Assembly (NCBI RefSeq): GCF_001757105.1
Contig: NZ_MDHN01000041.1
Span: 464,515-528,514 of the forward strand
DNA: 64,000 bases
Origin: Alteromonas confluentis
GTDB lineage: Bacteria; Pseudomonadota; Gammaproteobacteria; Enterobacterales; Alteromonadaceae
Direction: 5' to 3'
Shown: piece after piece, positions 36,293 to 44,920 of the stretch
Layout of the letters: the number at the start of each line of letters is the position of its first letter
Position numbering within the stretch: the first letter of the stretch is position 1
The notes under the pieces: model-generated
The model's input: the letters and a program-made list of their open reading frames with translations, nothing else
The model's database searches: none
What the model was told of the DNA's origin: nothing
Made by a program: the position numbers and the translations under genes

Positions 36293-36385
36293 AGAAGTTC
36301 GCAAAAACAACATTTCCACACTCTTCTTGTCGCCGGTACAACAAATTTTAACCAACAGGGAACGCTACCATATCGGATAGAAATC

Positions 36386-36406
36386 GTACCTGTCAGTTTC
36401 AGGTAC
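36386..36406. promoter_or_regulatory. Inverted repeat in the aminotransferase leader
   Basis: GTACCTG, 7 bp, CAGGTAC: a perfect 7-bp inverted repeat about 85 bp before the ATG. It could be an operator for another regulator or an mRNA hairpin. Confidence 0.45.
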
Positions 36407-36490
36407 ATCCTCTTCGACGATGTATATAAAGAGTGCGCTTCCTGCTTTAAGGCACCCGGCTCTGCAATACACTTAACATGGACAATCATC

Positions 36491-37867
36491 ATGCAAACGC
36501 CTGCTTTGACAGAACTAGACAGTCGTTATCTCATTCATCCTGTTTCCAACTTCCGTGATCATCAGAAAAAAGGCGTTAAAATCCTTGAGTCAGGCGATGG
36601 CGTTTGGCTGACAGCGGCAGACGGTGAAAGATATCTGGATGCTTTTGCCGGTTTATGGTGTGTAAATGTCGGCTATGGTCAACAACGCGTAGTCGATGCG
36701 GCGGTGAAACAAATGCAAACTCTGCCCTACGCCACAGGGTATTTCGGCTTCGGTAGCGAACCGGCAATTAAACTGGCAGAAAAACTGGTGTCGATGACCC
36801 CAGACTCGCTGCAACACGTTTACTTTTCATTAGGTGGCACCGATGCCATTGATGCGGCCATTCGCTATATCACTCATTATTACAATGCCATTGGGAAGCC
36901 CACGAAGAAGCACATTATTTCCCTGAAGCGGGGCTATCACGGCTCTTCTGGCGTAGGAGCAGGCATAACAGGATTGCCAGCATTTCATACCAATTTCGAC
37001 GTACCAACCCCATCTCAGCATCATATTAGCTGCCCGTATCTGTATCGCAGCGAGTTCGACACACCTGAAGCACTCATCGCAGCGTCAGTGAAAGAGCTGG
37101 AAGATAAAGTGGCGGAAATTGGCGCAGATAATGTGGCTGCATTCTTCTGCGAGCCTGTGGTGGGCAGTGGAGGCGTGGTGGTGCCTCCGAAAGGCTGGCT
37201 GAAAGCCATTGAACAAACCTGTAAGCGTTTAGGTATTTTGCTTCTGCTGGATGAAGTGATCACCGGCTTTGGCCGTACCGGCAAAATGTTTGCCTGCGAA
37301 CATGAAGATATTCAACCCGACTTGATGACTATGGCAAAAGGCCTGACATCCGGCTACGCCCCCATGGGCGCGGTTATGATGTCGGATGAAATTTTTAATG
37401 GCATTGCTGATGGCCCGAACAAAGCTGCGGTAGTCGGCCACGGTCAGACCTATTCGGCCCATCCGGTAAGTGCAGCCGTTGCTTTAGAAGTGATCAGTAT
37501 TTACGAAGAAGGCCTGCTGGCCCACGCGCAGAATGTTGAGCCCTACTTCAAAGCGAAACTTGAAGCGTGCCTGTCGCATCCGCTGGTCGGCGACGTGCGT
37601 AACCTTGGCCTGCTCGGTGCCGTTGAATTGGTGGCTGATAAAGCGACAAAACGTCAGTTCAACCCAGCGCTGAAACTTAGTGAAACCATCGCAGACATTG
37701 CCTGGAAACATAAACTCATTTTCCGCGCGTTCGGTGACAATATCTTAGGCTTTGCCCCTGCTTTAAGTTTCACTGAAGCAGATTTCGACACCCTGTTTGA
37801 ACGTCTGCAACTGACGCTCGATGAAGTTCTCGCGCTGGATATGGTTAAACAGGAGATGGCAGGCTAA
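36491..37867 (+). CDS. Class-III omega-aminotransferase
   Basis: A 458-residue PLP enzyme moving an amino group from an omega-amino acid or diamine to pyruvate or another 2-oxoacid. Family marks are DAFAGLWCVNVGYG near residue 55, LKRGYHGSSG, LLLDEVITGFGRTG (PLP-contacting Asp) and the Schiff-base Lys in MAKGLTSGYAPMGAV. It resembles polyamine- and beta-alanine-type transaminases (SpuC-like). I chose ATG 36491 because family similarity begins there, although its ribosome site is weak. The next gene overlaps its stop by one base (TAATG). With SSADH two genes on, a route from a four-carbon amine to succinate is plausible. Confidence 0.88.
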   Translation: MQTPALTELDSRYLIHPVSNFRDHQKKGVKILESGDGVWLTAADGERYLDAFAGLWCVNVGYGQQRVVDAAVKQMQTLPYATGYFGFGSEPAIKLAEKLVSMTPDSLQHVYFSLGGTDAIDAAIRYITHYYNAIGKPTKKHIISLKRGYHGSSGVGAGITGLPAFHTNFDVPTPSQHHISCPYLYRSEFDTPEALIAASVKELEDKVAEIGADNVAAFFCEPVVGSGGVVVPPKGWLKAIEQTCKRLGILLLLDEVITGFGRTGKMFACEHEDIQPDLMTMAKGLTSGYAPMGAVMMSDEIFNGIADGPNKAAVVGHGQTYSAHPVSAAVALEVISIYEEGLLAHAQNVEPYFKAKLEACLSHPLVGDVRNLGLLGAVELVADKATKRQFNPALKLSETIADIAWKHKLIFRAFGDNILGFAPALSFTEADFDTLFERLQLTLDEVLALDMVKQEMAG

Positions 37868-38943
37868 TGAGTACGTACAATATTGCGGTTATTGCCGGTG
37901 ATGGTATCGGTAAGGAAGTCATGCCGGAAGGTTTAAAAGTGGTTCAGGCTGCGGCAGATAAGTTCGGCCTGACACTGAACTTCCACCATTTCGACTGGGG
38001 CGGCTGCGACTACTATCTGAAACATAACCGCATGATGCCGGAAAACTGGAAAGAGCTGGTCGGCGATATGGACGCCATTTACTTCGGCGCAGTGGGCTGG
38101 CCGGATACAGTACCTGACCATATCTCACTGTGGGGTTCAATTCTGACCTTCCGCCGTGAGTTCGACCAATACATCAACATGCGCCCGGTGCGTACTTTTG
38201 AGGGGGTAAAATGCGCCCTTTCCACCCCGAAAGCCAATGAGATTGATTTCATTGTGGTGCGTGAAAACACCGAGGGAGAATACTCTTCCATTGGCGGTAT
38301 CATGTACGAAGGCACGGAACGCGAAGTGGTGTTACAGCAGTCTGTGTTCAGTCGCCATGGCACCGACCGGGTGCTGAAATATGCCTTTGAAACCGCCATG
38401 CGCCGGGAAGCGAAAAACCTTACCGTAGCCACCAAAAGTAACGGCATGGCAATCAGTATGCCCTGGTGGGATTCCCGGGCCGAAGCGATTTCCGCTGATT
38501 ACCCGGACATCCGTTGGGACAAACAACACATTGATATTCTTTCGGCGCGGTTTGTGATGAACCCTGAACGGTTTGACGTAGTTGTGGCTTCTAACCTGTT
38601 TGGCGATATTCTGTCGGACTTAGGCCCTGCCTGCACCGGCACCATTGGTCTGGCGCCGTCAGCCAACCTGAACCCGGAACGTAAATTCCCATCACTGTTT
38701 GAACCGGTGCATGGGTCAGCGCCGGATATCTACGGCAAAAACATTGCCAACCCTATCGGTATGATCTGGTCTGGTGCGCTGATGTTACGCTTCCTCACCG
38801 CTGACTCAGGCAGTGGTGCAGAAGCCCACGACGCGATAATCAGTGCCATTGAAACCACACTCAAAGACGATGTGTTAACGCCAGATTTAGGTGGCACAGC
38901 CAGTACCCAGGCACTGGGTGATGCAATAAAGGCAAACCTTTAA
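37867..38943 (+). CDS. Tartrate/D-malate dehydrogenase-like beta-decarboxylating dehydrogenase
   Basis: A 358-residue member of the isocitrate/isopropylmalate dehydrogenase family in the TtuC/DmlA branch. It carries AVIAGDGIGKEV, the substrate-binding MRPVRTFEGVKC, VVRENTEGEYSSIGG, the metal Asp in ASNLFGDILSDLGP and the NAD-binding FEPVHGSAPDIYGK. It oxidises a 2-hydroxyacid such as tartrate or D-malate with NAD, often with decarboxylation. Its link to the amine pathway is not obvious; a hydroxyacid released during catabolism is possible. One-base overlaps on both sides (TAATG) show translational coupling with the aminotransferase and dehydrogenase genes. Confidence 0.88.
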   Translation: MSTYNIAVIAGDGIGKEVMPEGLKVVQAAADKFGLTLNFHHFDWGGCDYYLKHNRMMPENWKELVGDMDAIYFGAVGWPDTVPDHISLWGSILTFRREFDQYINMRPVRTFEGVKCALSTPKANEIDFIVVRENTEGEYSSIGGIMYEGTEREVVLQQSVFSRHGTDRVLKYAFETAMRREAKNLTVATKSNGMAISMPWWDSRAEAISADYPDIRWDKQHIDILSARFVMNPERFDVVVASNLFGDILSDLGPACTGTIGLAPSANLNPERKFPSLFEPVHGSAPDIYGKNIANPIGMIWSGALMLRFLTADSGSGAEAHDAIISAIETTLKDDVLTPDLGGTASTQALGDAIKANL

Positions 38944-40430
38944 TGACGAAAGAAACATTGGTCGATTTGGCTTCATCGTTAAATGAGCCCTCACTGCTGA
39001 GTAATCTGAATTTCATTAACGGTAAGTGGAAGAAAGCCGTTTCTCAGCAAACCTATGAAGTGATGAATCCAGCCACCGGTGAAAGCATTGCCGGTGTTGC
39101 CAACAGCGACGCCATTGATGCTGCAAACGCCGCCCGTTCGGCGCGCAAAGCGTTCAACAGCTGGCAGTTAACCACCCACCGTGAACGCGCCACTCTGCTG
39201 GAAAAATGGCATGGGCTTATGCAGCAACATTCCGATGATATTGCCCGCATCATGAGTTCTGAGCAGGGCAAACCGGTAGCGGAATCAAAAGGCGAAATCG
39301 CTTACGGTGCGTCCTATGTAAAATGGTTTGCCCAAATGGCCATGCAACTGCGCGGTGACATTTTGCCCGACAGTGTACCCGGTCGTGTGCAAACGGTGGA
39401 GAAACGTCCAGTGGGCGTGGTCGCCGTAATCACGCCCTGGAATTTCCCGTTTGCCATGCTGGCCCGTAAAATTGCTCCCGCACTGGCGGCAGGCTGTACC
39501 GTAATAGTTAAACCTGCGGAAGACACCCCGCTCACGGCACTAGCCATGGCAAAACTGGCAGAGATGGCAGGTTTCCCGCCGGGCGTGATCAATGTGGTTG
39601 CTGCCTCACGGGAACAAACCGCTATCGCTGTAGATGCCTGGCTGAAAGATGTTCATGTGAAAAAAATCAGCTTTACCGGCTCAACGCAGGTAGGTCGTTA
39701 CCTGGCAGAGCGTGCCGCCAGTTCACTGAAAAAGCTATCCCTTGAACTAGGTGGTAATGCCCCGTTCATCGTATTTGAAGACTGCGACATGGATGCGGCC
39801 ATCACCGGTTTGCTGGCAGCTAAGTTGCGTAATGGCGGACAAACCTGTGTGTGTCCGAATCGCATTTACGTGGCCAATGCCATTTATGACGAATTTGCCA
39901 GCCGCCTGGTAGACAAAGTGGCTGCCATGAACGTGGGTAATCCGTTTGAAGATGACACGCAGATAGGCCCGATGATTAATCAGAAAGCCATCGATAAAAT
40001 TAGTCATCACGTGAAAGATGCCGTCGAGCAAGGCGGTATTCTTCTCTGTGGTAACGCTGAACCCCGGGACGGTCTGTACTTCGAGCCCGTGGTCATTGCA
40101 GAAGCCAATAATAAAATGGCGCTGTTCAGCGAAGAAACGTTTGGTCCGGTGCTGCCACTGTTCCGGTTCTCTTCAGAAGACGAAGCTATTGAAGAGGCGG
40201 ACAACACGGAATATGGTCTTGCCGCTTACTTCTATACTCAGAACCATAAGCGTATTCATCGCGTTAAACGCGCCCTGCAGGCGGGTGTAATTGGCGTTAA
40301 TGAAGGCGCGGTGGCCAGTGAAGTGGCGCCGTTCGGTGGTGTAAAAGCCTCTGGTTATGGCCGTGAAGGTTCCCATTATGGTTTGGATGATTTCCTGCAA
40401 CTGACGTATGTTTGCGAAGGAAATCTGTAG
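38943..40430 (+). CDS. gabD: Succinate-semialdehyde dehydrogenase (GabD-type ALDH)
   Basis: A 495-residue ALDH-superfamily enzyme oxidising succinate semialdehyde to succinate. It has TPWNFPFAMLARKIAPALAA, KPAEDTPLTALA, FTGSTQVGRYL, LELGGNAPFIV with the general base, and the catalytic Cys in NGGQTCVCPNR, with the extra cysteine pair position typical of GabD. The C-terminal FGGVKASGYGREGS is usual for the class. Third gene of the coupled operon and followed by a terminator. Together with the transaminase it could turn a GABA-like intermediate into succinate. Glutarate-semialdehyde activity cannot be excluded. Confidence 0.85.
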   Translation: MTKETLVDLASSLNEPSLLSNLNFINGKWKKAVSQQTYEVMNPATGESIAGVANSDAIDAANAARSARKAFNSWQLTTHRERATLLEKWHGLMQQHSDDIARIMSSEQGKPVAESKGEIAYGASYVKWFAQMAMQLRGDILPDSVPGRVQTVEKRPVGVVAVITPWNFPFAMLARKIAPALAAGCTVIVKPAEDTPLTALAMAKLAEMAGFPPGVINVVAASREQTAIAVDAWLKDVHVKKISFTGSTQVGRYLAERAASSLKKLSLELGGNAPFIVFEDCDMDAAITGLLAAKLRNGGQTCVCPNRIYVANAIYDEFASRLVDKVAAMNVGNPFEDDTQIGPMINQKAIDKISHHVKDAVEQGGILLCGNAEPRDGLYFEPVVIAEANNKMALFSEETFGPVLPLFRFSSEDEAIEEADNTEYGLAAYFYTQNHKRIHRVKRALQAGVIGVNEGAVASEVAPFGGVKASGYGREGSHYGLDDFLQLTYVCEGNL

Positions 40431-40458
40431 CCCGTAGTCGTATATGGAAGATGAAAAA

Positions 40459-40480
40459 AGCGCCGTCGGCGCTTTTTTTT
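40459..40480. terminator. Bidirectional rho-independent terminator
   Basis: AGCGCC/GGCGCT stem with a 3-nt loop, flanked by A6 and T8, between the convergent gabD and copD genes. Confidence 0.9.
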
Positions 40481-40505
40481 GGCATCGCCAGACATCTGGT
40501 TTCGC

Positions 40506-41411
40506 TCAATGTGCAATCCCAATACTGTTAGTCAGCGTCGCCGTGACAGCCAAAACCAACACGCCTACCACGGCCTCGGCAGTTATGGATTTACGTACTT
40601 TGTCGCAGTCATGCATTGAAGTAATACTCCCCACCAGCTTCCACTTGTGATGCGCGGCAAAACTCAACATACCGCAAACTAAAAGCAGCTTCACGCCCAT
40701 CACCCACAAATAGATCGTGTTCACCTCACCACTTACGTTAAGTATAAGCAGAGTAAGCAGTACTCCGCCTGAGAACAGTAACAACCCGACCCATAGCGCC
40801 GCTTGATTACCGTAAGTATGCAACGTGTTGCGCAACGCTTCGTATTGCGAGGTTTCTGTAGACAAACGACATAACCTGATAAGCGGATAAAAACTCCCCA
40901 CCCACCAGCCTGCCATCACCACATGCACAGCAACGCAAAGCTGTGCCAGTACTGATGTCGCCGCTGAGTGCCCGCTGCGGGTAAATGACCAGCCAATAAC
41001 CATGGCCGTGATCACCAAACCCGTTTTTAGTAACAGCGACCACGCCCCGGCTTTGCTAAGTGACATCCACACCGTAAATACAAACACCAGAACTAATGCA
41101 ATTGCTCTTGCTAGCGTCTGCTCACCAATGGTGGACTGCCAGGCAATCTGCAGCATCAGCGGATCAGTAATGCCAGCAAGCCCATCATCCAGCATCATAC
41201 CGGCATTTAATGGTAGAACCGCAGCAGCACCTAGCACACTCAGGCCAAGCAAATACCATTGGCAACGTAATAATCGACGCTCACTAATACCCGGATGGGT
41301 GACAGAAAAATGGGAACTGAACAGACCGCGCATGGCGGCAAGGCCGATAAAACCAAAGATGCCAAGATAGAAACATAGCCTGGCAAGAGAGAGAAGCGCG
41401 AGCCAGCCCAT
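40506..41411 (-). CDS. copD: CopD-family copper-handling membrane protein
   Basis: A 301-residue inner-membrane protein with about eight predicted helices. The membrane core AVHVVMAGWWVGSFYPLIRL and the GHSAATS segment contain the His residues characteristic of CopD. The family is thought to move copper across the inner membrane, typically with CopC as periplasmic carrier. It lies 21 bp after copC and ends the operon of DUF4198, DUF1624, CopC and CopD. Other copper resistance genes (CopA, CopB, P-type ATPase) are not in the window, so a copper uptake or supply role is as likely as resistance. Confidence 0.88.
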   Translation of the reverse strand: MGWLALLSLARLCFYLGIFGFIGLAAMRGLFSSHFSVTHPGISERRLLRCQWYLLGLSVLGAAAVLPLNAGMMLDDGLAGITDPLMLQIAWQSTIGEQTLARAIALVLVFVFTVWMSLSKAGAWSLLLKTGLVITAMVIGWSFTRSGHSAATSVLAQLCVAVHVVMAGWWVGSFYPLIRLCRLSTETSQYEALRNTLHTYGNQAALWVGLLLFSGGVLLTLLILNVSGEVNTIYLWVMGVKLLLVCGMLSFAAHHKWKLVGSITSMHDCDKVRKSITAEAVVGVLVLAVTATLTNSIGIAH

Positions 41412-41432
41412 CAGACTGACCCGCCAGGCAGA

Positions 41433-41849
41433 TTAATGTGCACCATGGTTGGCGTGAGCCGATTTCATTTTATCCATGTCATGCATGTTATGATGGCCAT
41501 GGCCCGACGCAACACTGAAGGCATAACTGTTTTGAAAGGTGTGTCCATCTTCCCCCATCACTGTCCATTCAACCTGATAACTACCCGCTTTTAGCTCGGG
41601 TAACGGCCAGGTTAACTCGCTTGCAGCATCGACTACAGGCTTAAACCCAAAATCCACCTGCTTGCCATTTCCGTCTGTCAGCTTTAGCTTTATCACCCGA
41701 ACATCACCGGAAAAAGACAGGAAAAGTGCTTCAGGAGAAACATTCACCTCGGAGCCCGCCGCTGGCTTGGAATCATATAACTCAGTGTGCGCCTGTGTCA
41801 CACCGGCGAAAAACACCGCACTCATTATTATTGCTTTGATCAGTTTCAT
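41433..41849 (-). CDS. copC: CopC-domain periplasmic copper-binding protein
   Basis: A 138-residue protein with a signal peptide ending VTQA, so that the mature chain starts with His (HTELYDSKPAAGSEV), the first copper ligand of CopC proteins. The second site lies in MGEDGHTFQNSYAF. A His/Met-rich tail (GHGHHNMHDMDKMKSAHANH) follows, which is not part of the standard domain and may bind extra copper. The start is ATG 41849, with GGTGAGA 7 nt upstream; the GTG at 41861 overlaps that site. It delivers or buffers copper for the CopD-type protein encoded 21 bp downstream. Confidence 0.9.
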   Translation of the reverse strand: MKLIKAIIMSAVFFAGVTQAHTELYDSKPAAGSEVNVSPEALFLSFSGDVRVIKLKLTDGNGKQVDFGFKPVVDAASELTWPLPELKAGSYQVEWTVMGEDGHTFQNSYAFSVASGHGHHNMHDMDKMKSAHANHGAH

Positions 41850-41873
41850 ATAATTTCTCACCGTATTGTTAGA

Positions 41874-43037
41874 TTAGAAGTACTTCACCAACGGATTAGT
41901 ACTGTTATGTTTAAATTTGGCGAATGCTTTTGTTGGCCAGTACAACGCCAGCGCTAGCACCGCAGCGACCAACCAAACCTGCCAGACATGATCGAACGCA
42001 AATAAATCGCCGTAATTCGGCCCCACCAGATTCAGCGCAATTCTATAACCCACCAGCAGAATAAACAGATGAAGAATGTAGTAAAACATGGGTGCAGAAC
42101 CGAAGGTCTCCACGGCCTTGCTTGCGCGATTGTTCACATTTTCGAGACCCGCAAGCACCAGTAACGCAGCGCCCAACGTAAACAACACATAGTCCAAAGA
42201 TGGCGGGTATTTGGTGTAATTAATGAATGACATCACCGTGTGGATAGCATCCTGCTGAACTTCCCAGGGCAGTACCTCACCGTAAATGTTCAAGCCGCGA
42301 ATAATGGCTAACAGACACCACATCGCCAGACCAATTTTTATCAGCGCTGACTGACGCTTTGCGCCATCTACCGCTCGTGAATAAATTGGCCCCATACTGA
42401 ATCCCAGCAGGATCACGCCTATCCACGGCAGCACCGGATAAGATGCTTTAATGCGGAAACTTTCAGACTCAAAAATGAAACCGCGATCATGCAGAATTGC
42501 CCATAAGGTGTATCCAGTTTCACCGGGCGCAAAGCTGATCGGACTTAACAGATTGTGTCCGGCTACAATGAGCACACCCAGGGCAAGAATCATTTTGTAA
42601 GGTAACTTACAAAGTACTGAAAGCGCGATCATGCTTATACCGATAGCCCACATTACCTGTAGCCATAACGTGTCGTAGCTCCCCATCCACAGCCAGTTAA
42701 TAACCGCAATTTCAACGAACACGATAAACAGGCCGCGTTTGAACAGAAACGGCGTTGCTGAACGTGGCGCCTTATTATGCGGATGAGAATACAACCAGGC
42801 AGACAAACCGGTTAGAAATACAAATACCGGTGCACAAAAGTGAGCAGAAACACGGGTAAAAAATAATTGCGGACTGGTGGTATCCAGATCCATTGGGTCG
42901 CCAACATTCTGATGAAAGAAGAAGCGTTCACGCACGTGATCAACCAGCATGAAGAGCATCACCAATCCACGCAGGATATCGATGGATGCGACCCGCTTTT
43001 TTACCACTGCAGCGGGGGTCTGAAAATCTGAACTCAT
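41874..43037 (-). CDS. DUF1624/acyltransferase-3-like multispanning membrane protein
   Basis: A 387-residue inner-membrane protein with about ten helices. The N-terminal KRVASIDILRGLVMLFMLVDH matches the DUF1624 family (heparan-alpha-glucosaminide N-acetyltransferase-like), with His residues in the early helices that could act in acyl transfer. No substrate can be named. It stands between a DUF4198 gene and copC in one operon, an unexpected place for an acyltransferase, so it might modify an envelope component linked to metal handling. CAGGTGAC before the ATG supports the start. Confidence 0.82.
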   Translation of the reverse strand: MSSDFQTPAAVVKKRVASIDILRGLVMLFMLVDHVRERFFFHQNVGDPMDLDTTSPQLFFTRVSAHFCAPVFVFLTGLSAWLYSHPHNKAPRSATPFLFKRGLFIVFVEIAVINWLWMGSYDTLWLQVMWAIGISMIALSVLCKLPYKMILALGVLIVAGHNLLSPISFAPGETGYTLWAILHDRGFIFESESFRIKASYPVLPWIGVILLGFSMGPIYSRAVDGAKRQSALIKIGLAMWCLLAIIRGLNIYGEVLPWEVQQDAIHTVMSFINYTKYPPSLDYVLFTLGAALLVLAGLENVNNRASKAVETFGSAPMFYYILHLFILLVGYRIALNLVGPNYGDLFAFDHVWQVWLVAAVLALALYWPTKAFAKFKHNSTNPLVKYF

Positions 43038-43064
43038 AGTGTCACCTGTTTTTTTGTACTGCTG

Positions 43065-43087
43065 GCGGGCTGTACATTGCAGCCCGC
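43065..43087 (-). other. Intercistronic hairpin in the DUF4198-copD operon
   Basis: A perfect 8-bp stem GCGGGCTG/CAGCCCGC with a 7-nt loop in the gap between the DUF4198 and DUF1624 genes. No T-run follows on the minus strand, so mRNA stabilisation or partial attenuation is more likely than full termination. Confidence 0.5.
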
Positions 43088-43100
43088 GACCTTATTAATT

Positions 43101-43820
43101 TTATTCCGGAATGTGCGGTAAGATAAACGACAATGTGGCCAGCAACTCATATTTATCTATGATTTTAGGCCGGTCTGTCGGCGCATCGTAAGTCACTGCA
43201 ACGACGTTCAGGCCCTGATTGCGCACCGGCATTGTCACCATTCCATTTTTATCCGTTGGTATAGGCTTGGCGTCGGTATCGTTGATGAAATCGTTCTTAA
43301 ACATGGCGCCTTCAACAGGTTTCCCGCGATAGAGTACCTGGTACGTCTGCATCTCTCCCAATAGTAAGGGAAAGCTGTCGCCCACGGGCATTATTTGTAA
43401 ATCCTGGGCTGGTAATTGAGGGATCTTTTTCAGTGGTCCATCCAGAAAAACCGCATACTTGATGGTTTCCTCACTGAGAATGGCATTGGGTACTTCATCT
43501 CTGCCCTTACCTATCCAGTGCCCTTCACCGGTATTACTCCAAATGCCATTTTGCATTACCGCAGACACTGCCGCATGCTTACCATCAACGAAAATCATCG
43601 GGTCGGCCACTTTCAGTTCCGCGTCTACCTTTTCCCAGTCATCGTTGTACGCGGTAAATGACTCAATTTTTGGCAGGCGCTTCACTATTTGCAGATCATC
43701 AGCACCTACACCGTAAACCAATGCGGTTTTTTGCACTCGCTCAGCGAAATAAATACCATGCGCATAACTCTGCGCCGCGGCAAGTGTAGCAATAGCCAGA
43801 ACGGATAATTTCTTCAACAT
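43101..43820 (-). CDS. DUF4198 periplasmic protein
   Basis: A 239-residue protein with signal peptide MLKKLSVLAIATLAAAQSYA, after which the mature chain starts with His (HGIYFAERVQ), a feature often conserved in DUF4198. The rest is beta-rich and includes a carboxypeptidase-regulatory-like part (VLYRGKPVEGAMFKND, DKNGMVTMPV). DUF4198 proteins occur with nickel or cobalt uptake components and as stand-alone periplasmic proteins. Here it heads an operon with CopC and CopD, so copper is the likelier metal. TGAGGAAAC before the ATG supports the start. Confidence 0.82.
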   Translation of the reverse strand: MLKKLSVLAIATLAAAQSYAHGIYFAERVQKTALVYGVGADDLQIVKRLPKIESFTAYNDDWEKVDAELKVADPMIFVDGKHAAVSAVMQNGIWSNTGEGHWIGKGRDEVPNAILSEETIKYAVFLDGPLKKIPQLPAQDLQIMPVGDSFPLLLGEMQTYQVLYRGKPVEGAMFKNDFINDTDAKPIPTDKNGMVTMPVRNQGLNVVAVTYDAPTDRPKIIDKYELLATLSFILPHIPE

Positions 43821-44262
43821 GCGTGTTTCCTCAATATGTTTGTTGTTTTAAGCGAATATTAATGACTGAGTAAATTGACGGAGGCTATAAACTCCTGCCG
43901 CAAACACCCTCGTCACTTCTGCCCTTGAGTACCACTTTTTCTAATGCGCCTGTTCCACTGGCGACAGTCTGCTTTAAATGCGTAACCCCATGCTGGTTAT
44001 CGTTTATTTTGATAAAACTGCGCGACTGCATCCCTAACTTCAAAAATGATACGCAAGAGTTGTGAGCAGAAACGACTCTTTAAAACCAGCTTGCTGATAA
44101 AAAGCGCCGTTTTATCTGAATGAAAAAACAGGAAACGCTGCGAACGCGCTATAGGCGATTTTGAAACTGACTTATCTCTGCAATAAAGTTAGTGTACAAG
44201 TGTACGCTGAAATTCTAGAATGGCCGTAAAGAACAAAAAAGCGCCTTAAAAAGGAGAACGCC
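43821..44262. other. Divergent gene-free stretch before the haemolysin-III gene
   Basis: 442 bp without a gene. It contains hairpins AAGAGT/ACTCTT (44055-44080) and GATAAAA/TTTTATC (44096-44116) and a plus-strand promoter (44161-44189). I see no known riboswitch. Confidence 0.6.
44161..44189 (+). promoter_or_regulatory. Promoter of the haemolysin-III-like gene
   Basis: TTGAAA (44161-44166), 17-bp spacer, TAAAGT (44184-44189), about 75 bp before the ATG. Confidence 0.5.
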
Positions 44263-44913
44263 ATGTCCAAATCAGATCCACGTCCTGTGGCCGCAAAAGC
44301 TTACTCGGTTGTTGAAGAGTGGCTTAACAGTACCAGTCACGGTATTGGGTTAATTGCTGCGGTAGTCGGACTGGTGTTTTTGCTGATGCGGGCAGAGCAT
44401 CCGGTGGCGATTGCGGCGGCGGCTGTGTATGGCTCAACGCTGATTTTAATGTTCTTAAGCTCCACGCTTTATCACGCCATATCAAATAAGAAAGCCAAAG
44501 GGCTATTAAAACTCTTCGACCACAGCGCCATTTATTTATTGATTGCTGGCACGTACACGCCGCTACTCATGGTGGCCATAGGCGGCTGGTTGGGAATTAC
44601 CATGACAGCCATCGTTTGGTTACTAGCGGTGGGCGGCGTAGCCTTCAAGCTGGTAGCGCAGCACCGTTTCCCGAAGATATCCGTGGCCACGTACCTGCTG
44701 ATGGGCTGGATTGCGTTGGGTTTAATTTATCCGCTGTATGTTGCGCTGCCAGGCGCAGGGCTATGGTTAATCGTAGCGGGCGGCCTTTGTTTCAGTATTG
44801 GCGTGTTATTTTACGTGGCTAAGTCAAAACGCTACACCCACGCTATCTGGCATTTGTTCGTGCTGGGCGGATGTGGCTGTCATTTCTTTTCCATCTACTA
44901 TTTTGTGGTGTAG
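44263..44913 (+). CDS. Haemolysin-III family (TrhA/PAQR-like) membrane protein
   Basis: A 216-residue seven-helix inner-membrane protein. The family's metal-site residues are visible: Ser and His in LSSTLYHA, Asp in LFDHSAIYLLIAGTYTP, and two His in HAIWHLFVLGGCGCHF. Despite the name, most members are not toxins; they are thought to be zinc-dependent membrane hydrolases or to influence membrane fluidity. AAAAGGAGAA before the ATG gives a strong ribosome site. It is monocistronic. A 15-bp tandem repeat begins 8 bp after its stop. Confidence 0.88.
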   Translation: MSKSDPRPVAAKAYSVVEEWLNSTSHGIGLIAAVVGLVFLLMRAEHPVAIAAAAVYGSTLILMFLSSTLYHAISNKKAKGLLKLFDHSAIYLLIAGTYTPLLMVAIGGWLGITMTAIVWLLAVGGVAFKLVAQHRFPKISVATYLLMGWIALGLIYPLYVALPGAGLWLIVAGGLCFSIGVLFYVAKSKRYTHAIWHLFVLGGCGCHFFSIYYFVV

Positions 44914-44920
44914 AGGTCGG

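Larger units (their letters stand above)
35965..36490. other. Divergent control region between HAD and aminotransferase operons
   Basis: 526 bp without a gene. It contains a minus-strand promoter (36044-36072), two Lrp-like palindromes (36103-36117, 36278-36292) and an inverted repeat (36386-36406). The open frame from 36287 merging into the aminotransferase gene has no family similarity before residue 69. Confidence 0.75.

Noticed and set aside
36287-36490. A 68-codon N-terminal extension of the aminotransferase
   Set aside because: No family similarity, and it would run through the Lrp-like site and the GTACCTG inverted repeat.
9358-37867. A possible ectoine degradation set (M24 peptidase as DoeA, M20 as DoeB2, ALDH as DoeC, class-III transaminase as DoeD, Lrp as DoeX)
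   Set aside because: The family types match, but the M24 protein's N-terminal part fits Xaa-Pro peptidases and is paired with yigZ, the genes are scattered over 28 kb, and no ectoine transporter is present.
44263-44913. Interpretation of the haemolysin-III homologue as a toxin
   Set aside because: The sequence is that of a seven-helix PAQR/TrhA-type membrane enzyme; the name is historical.
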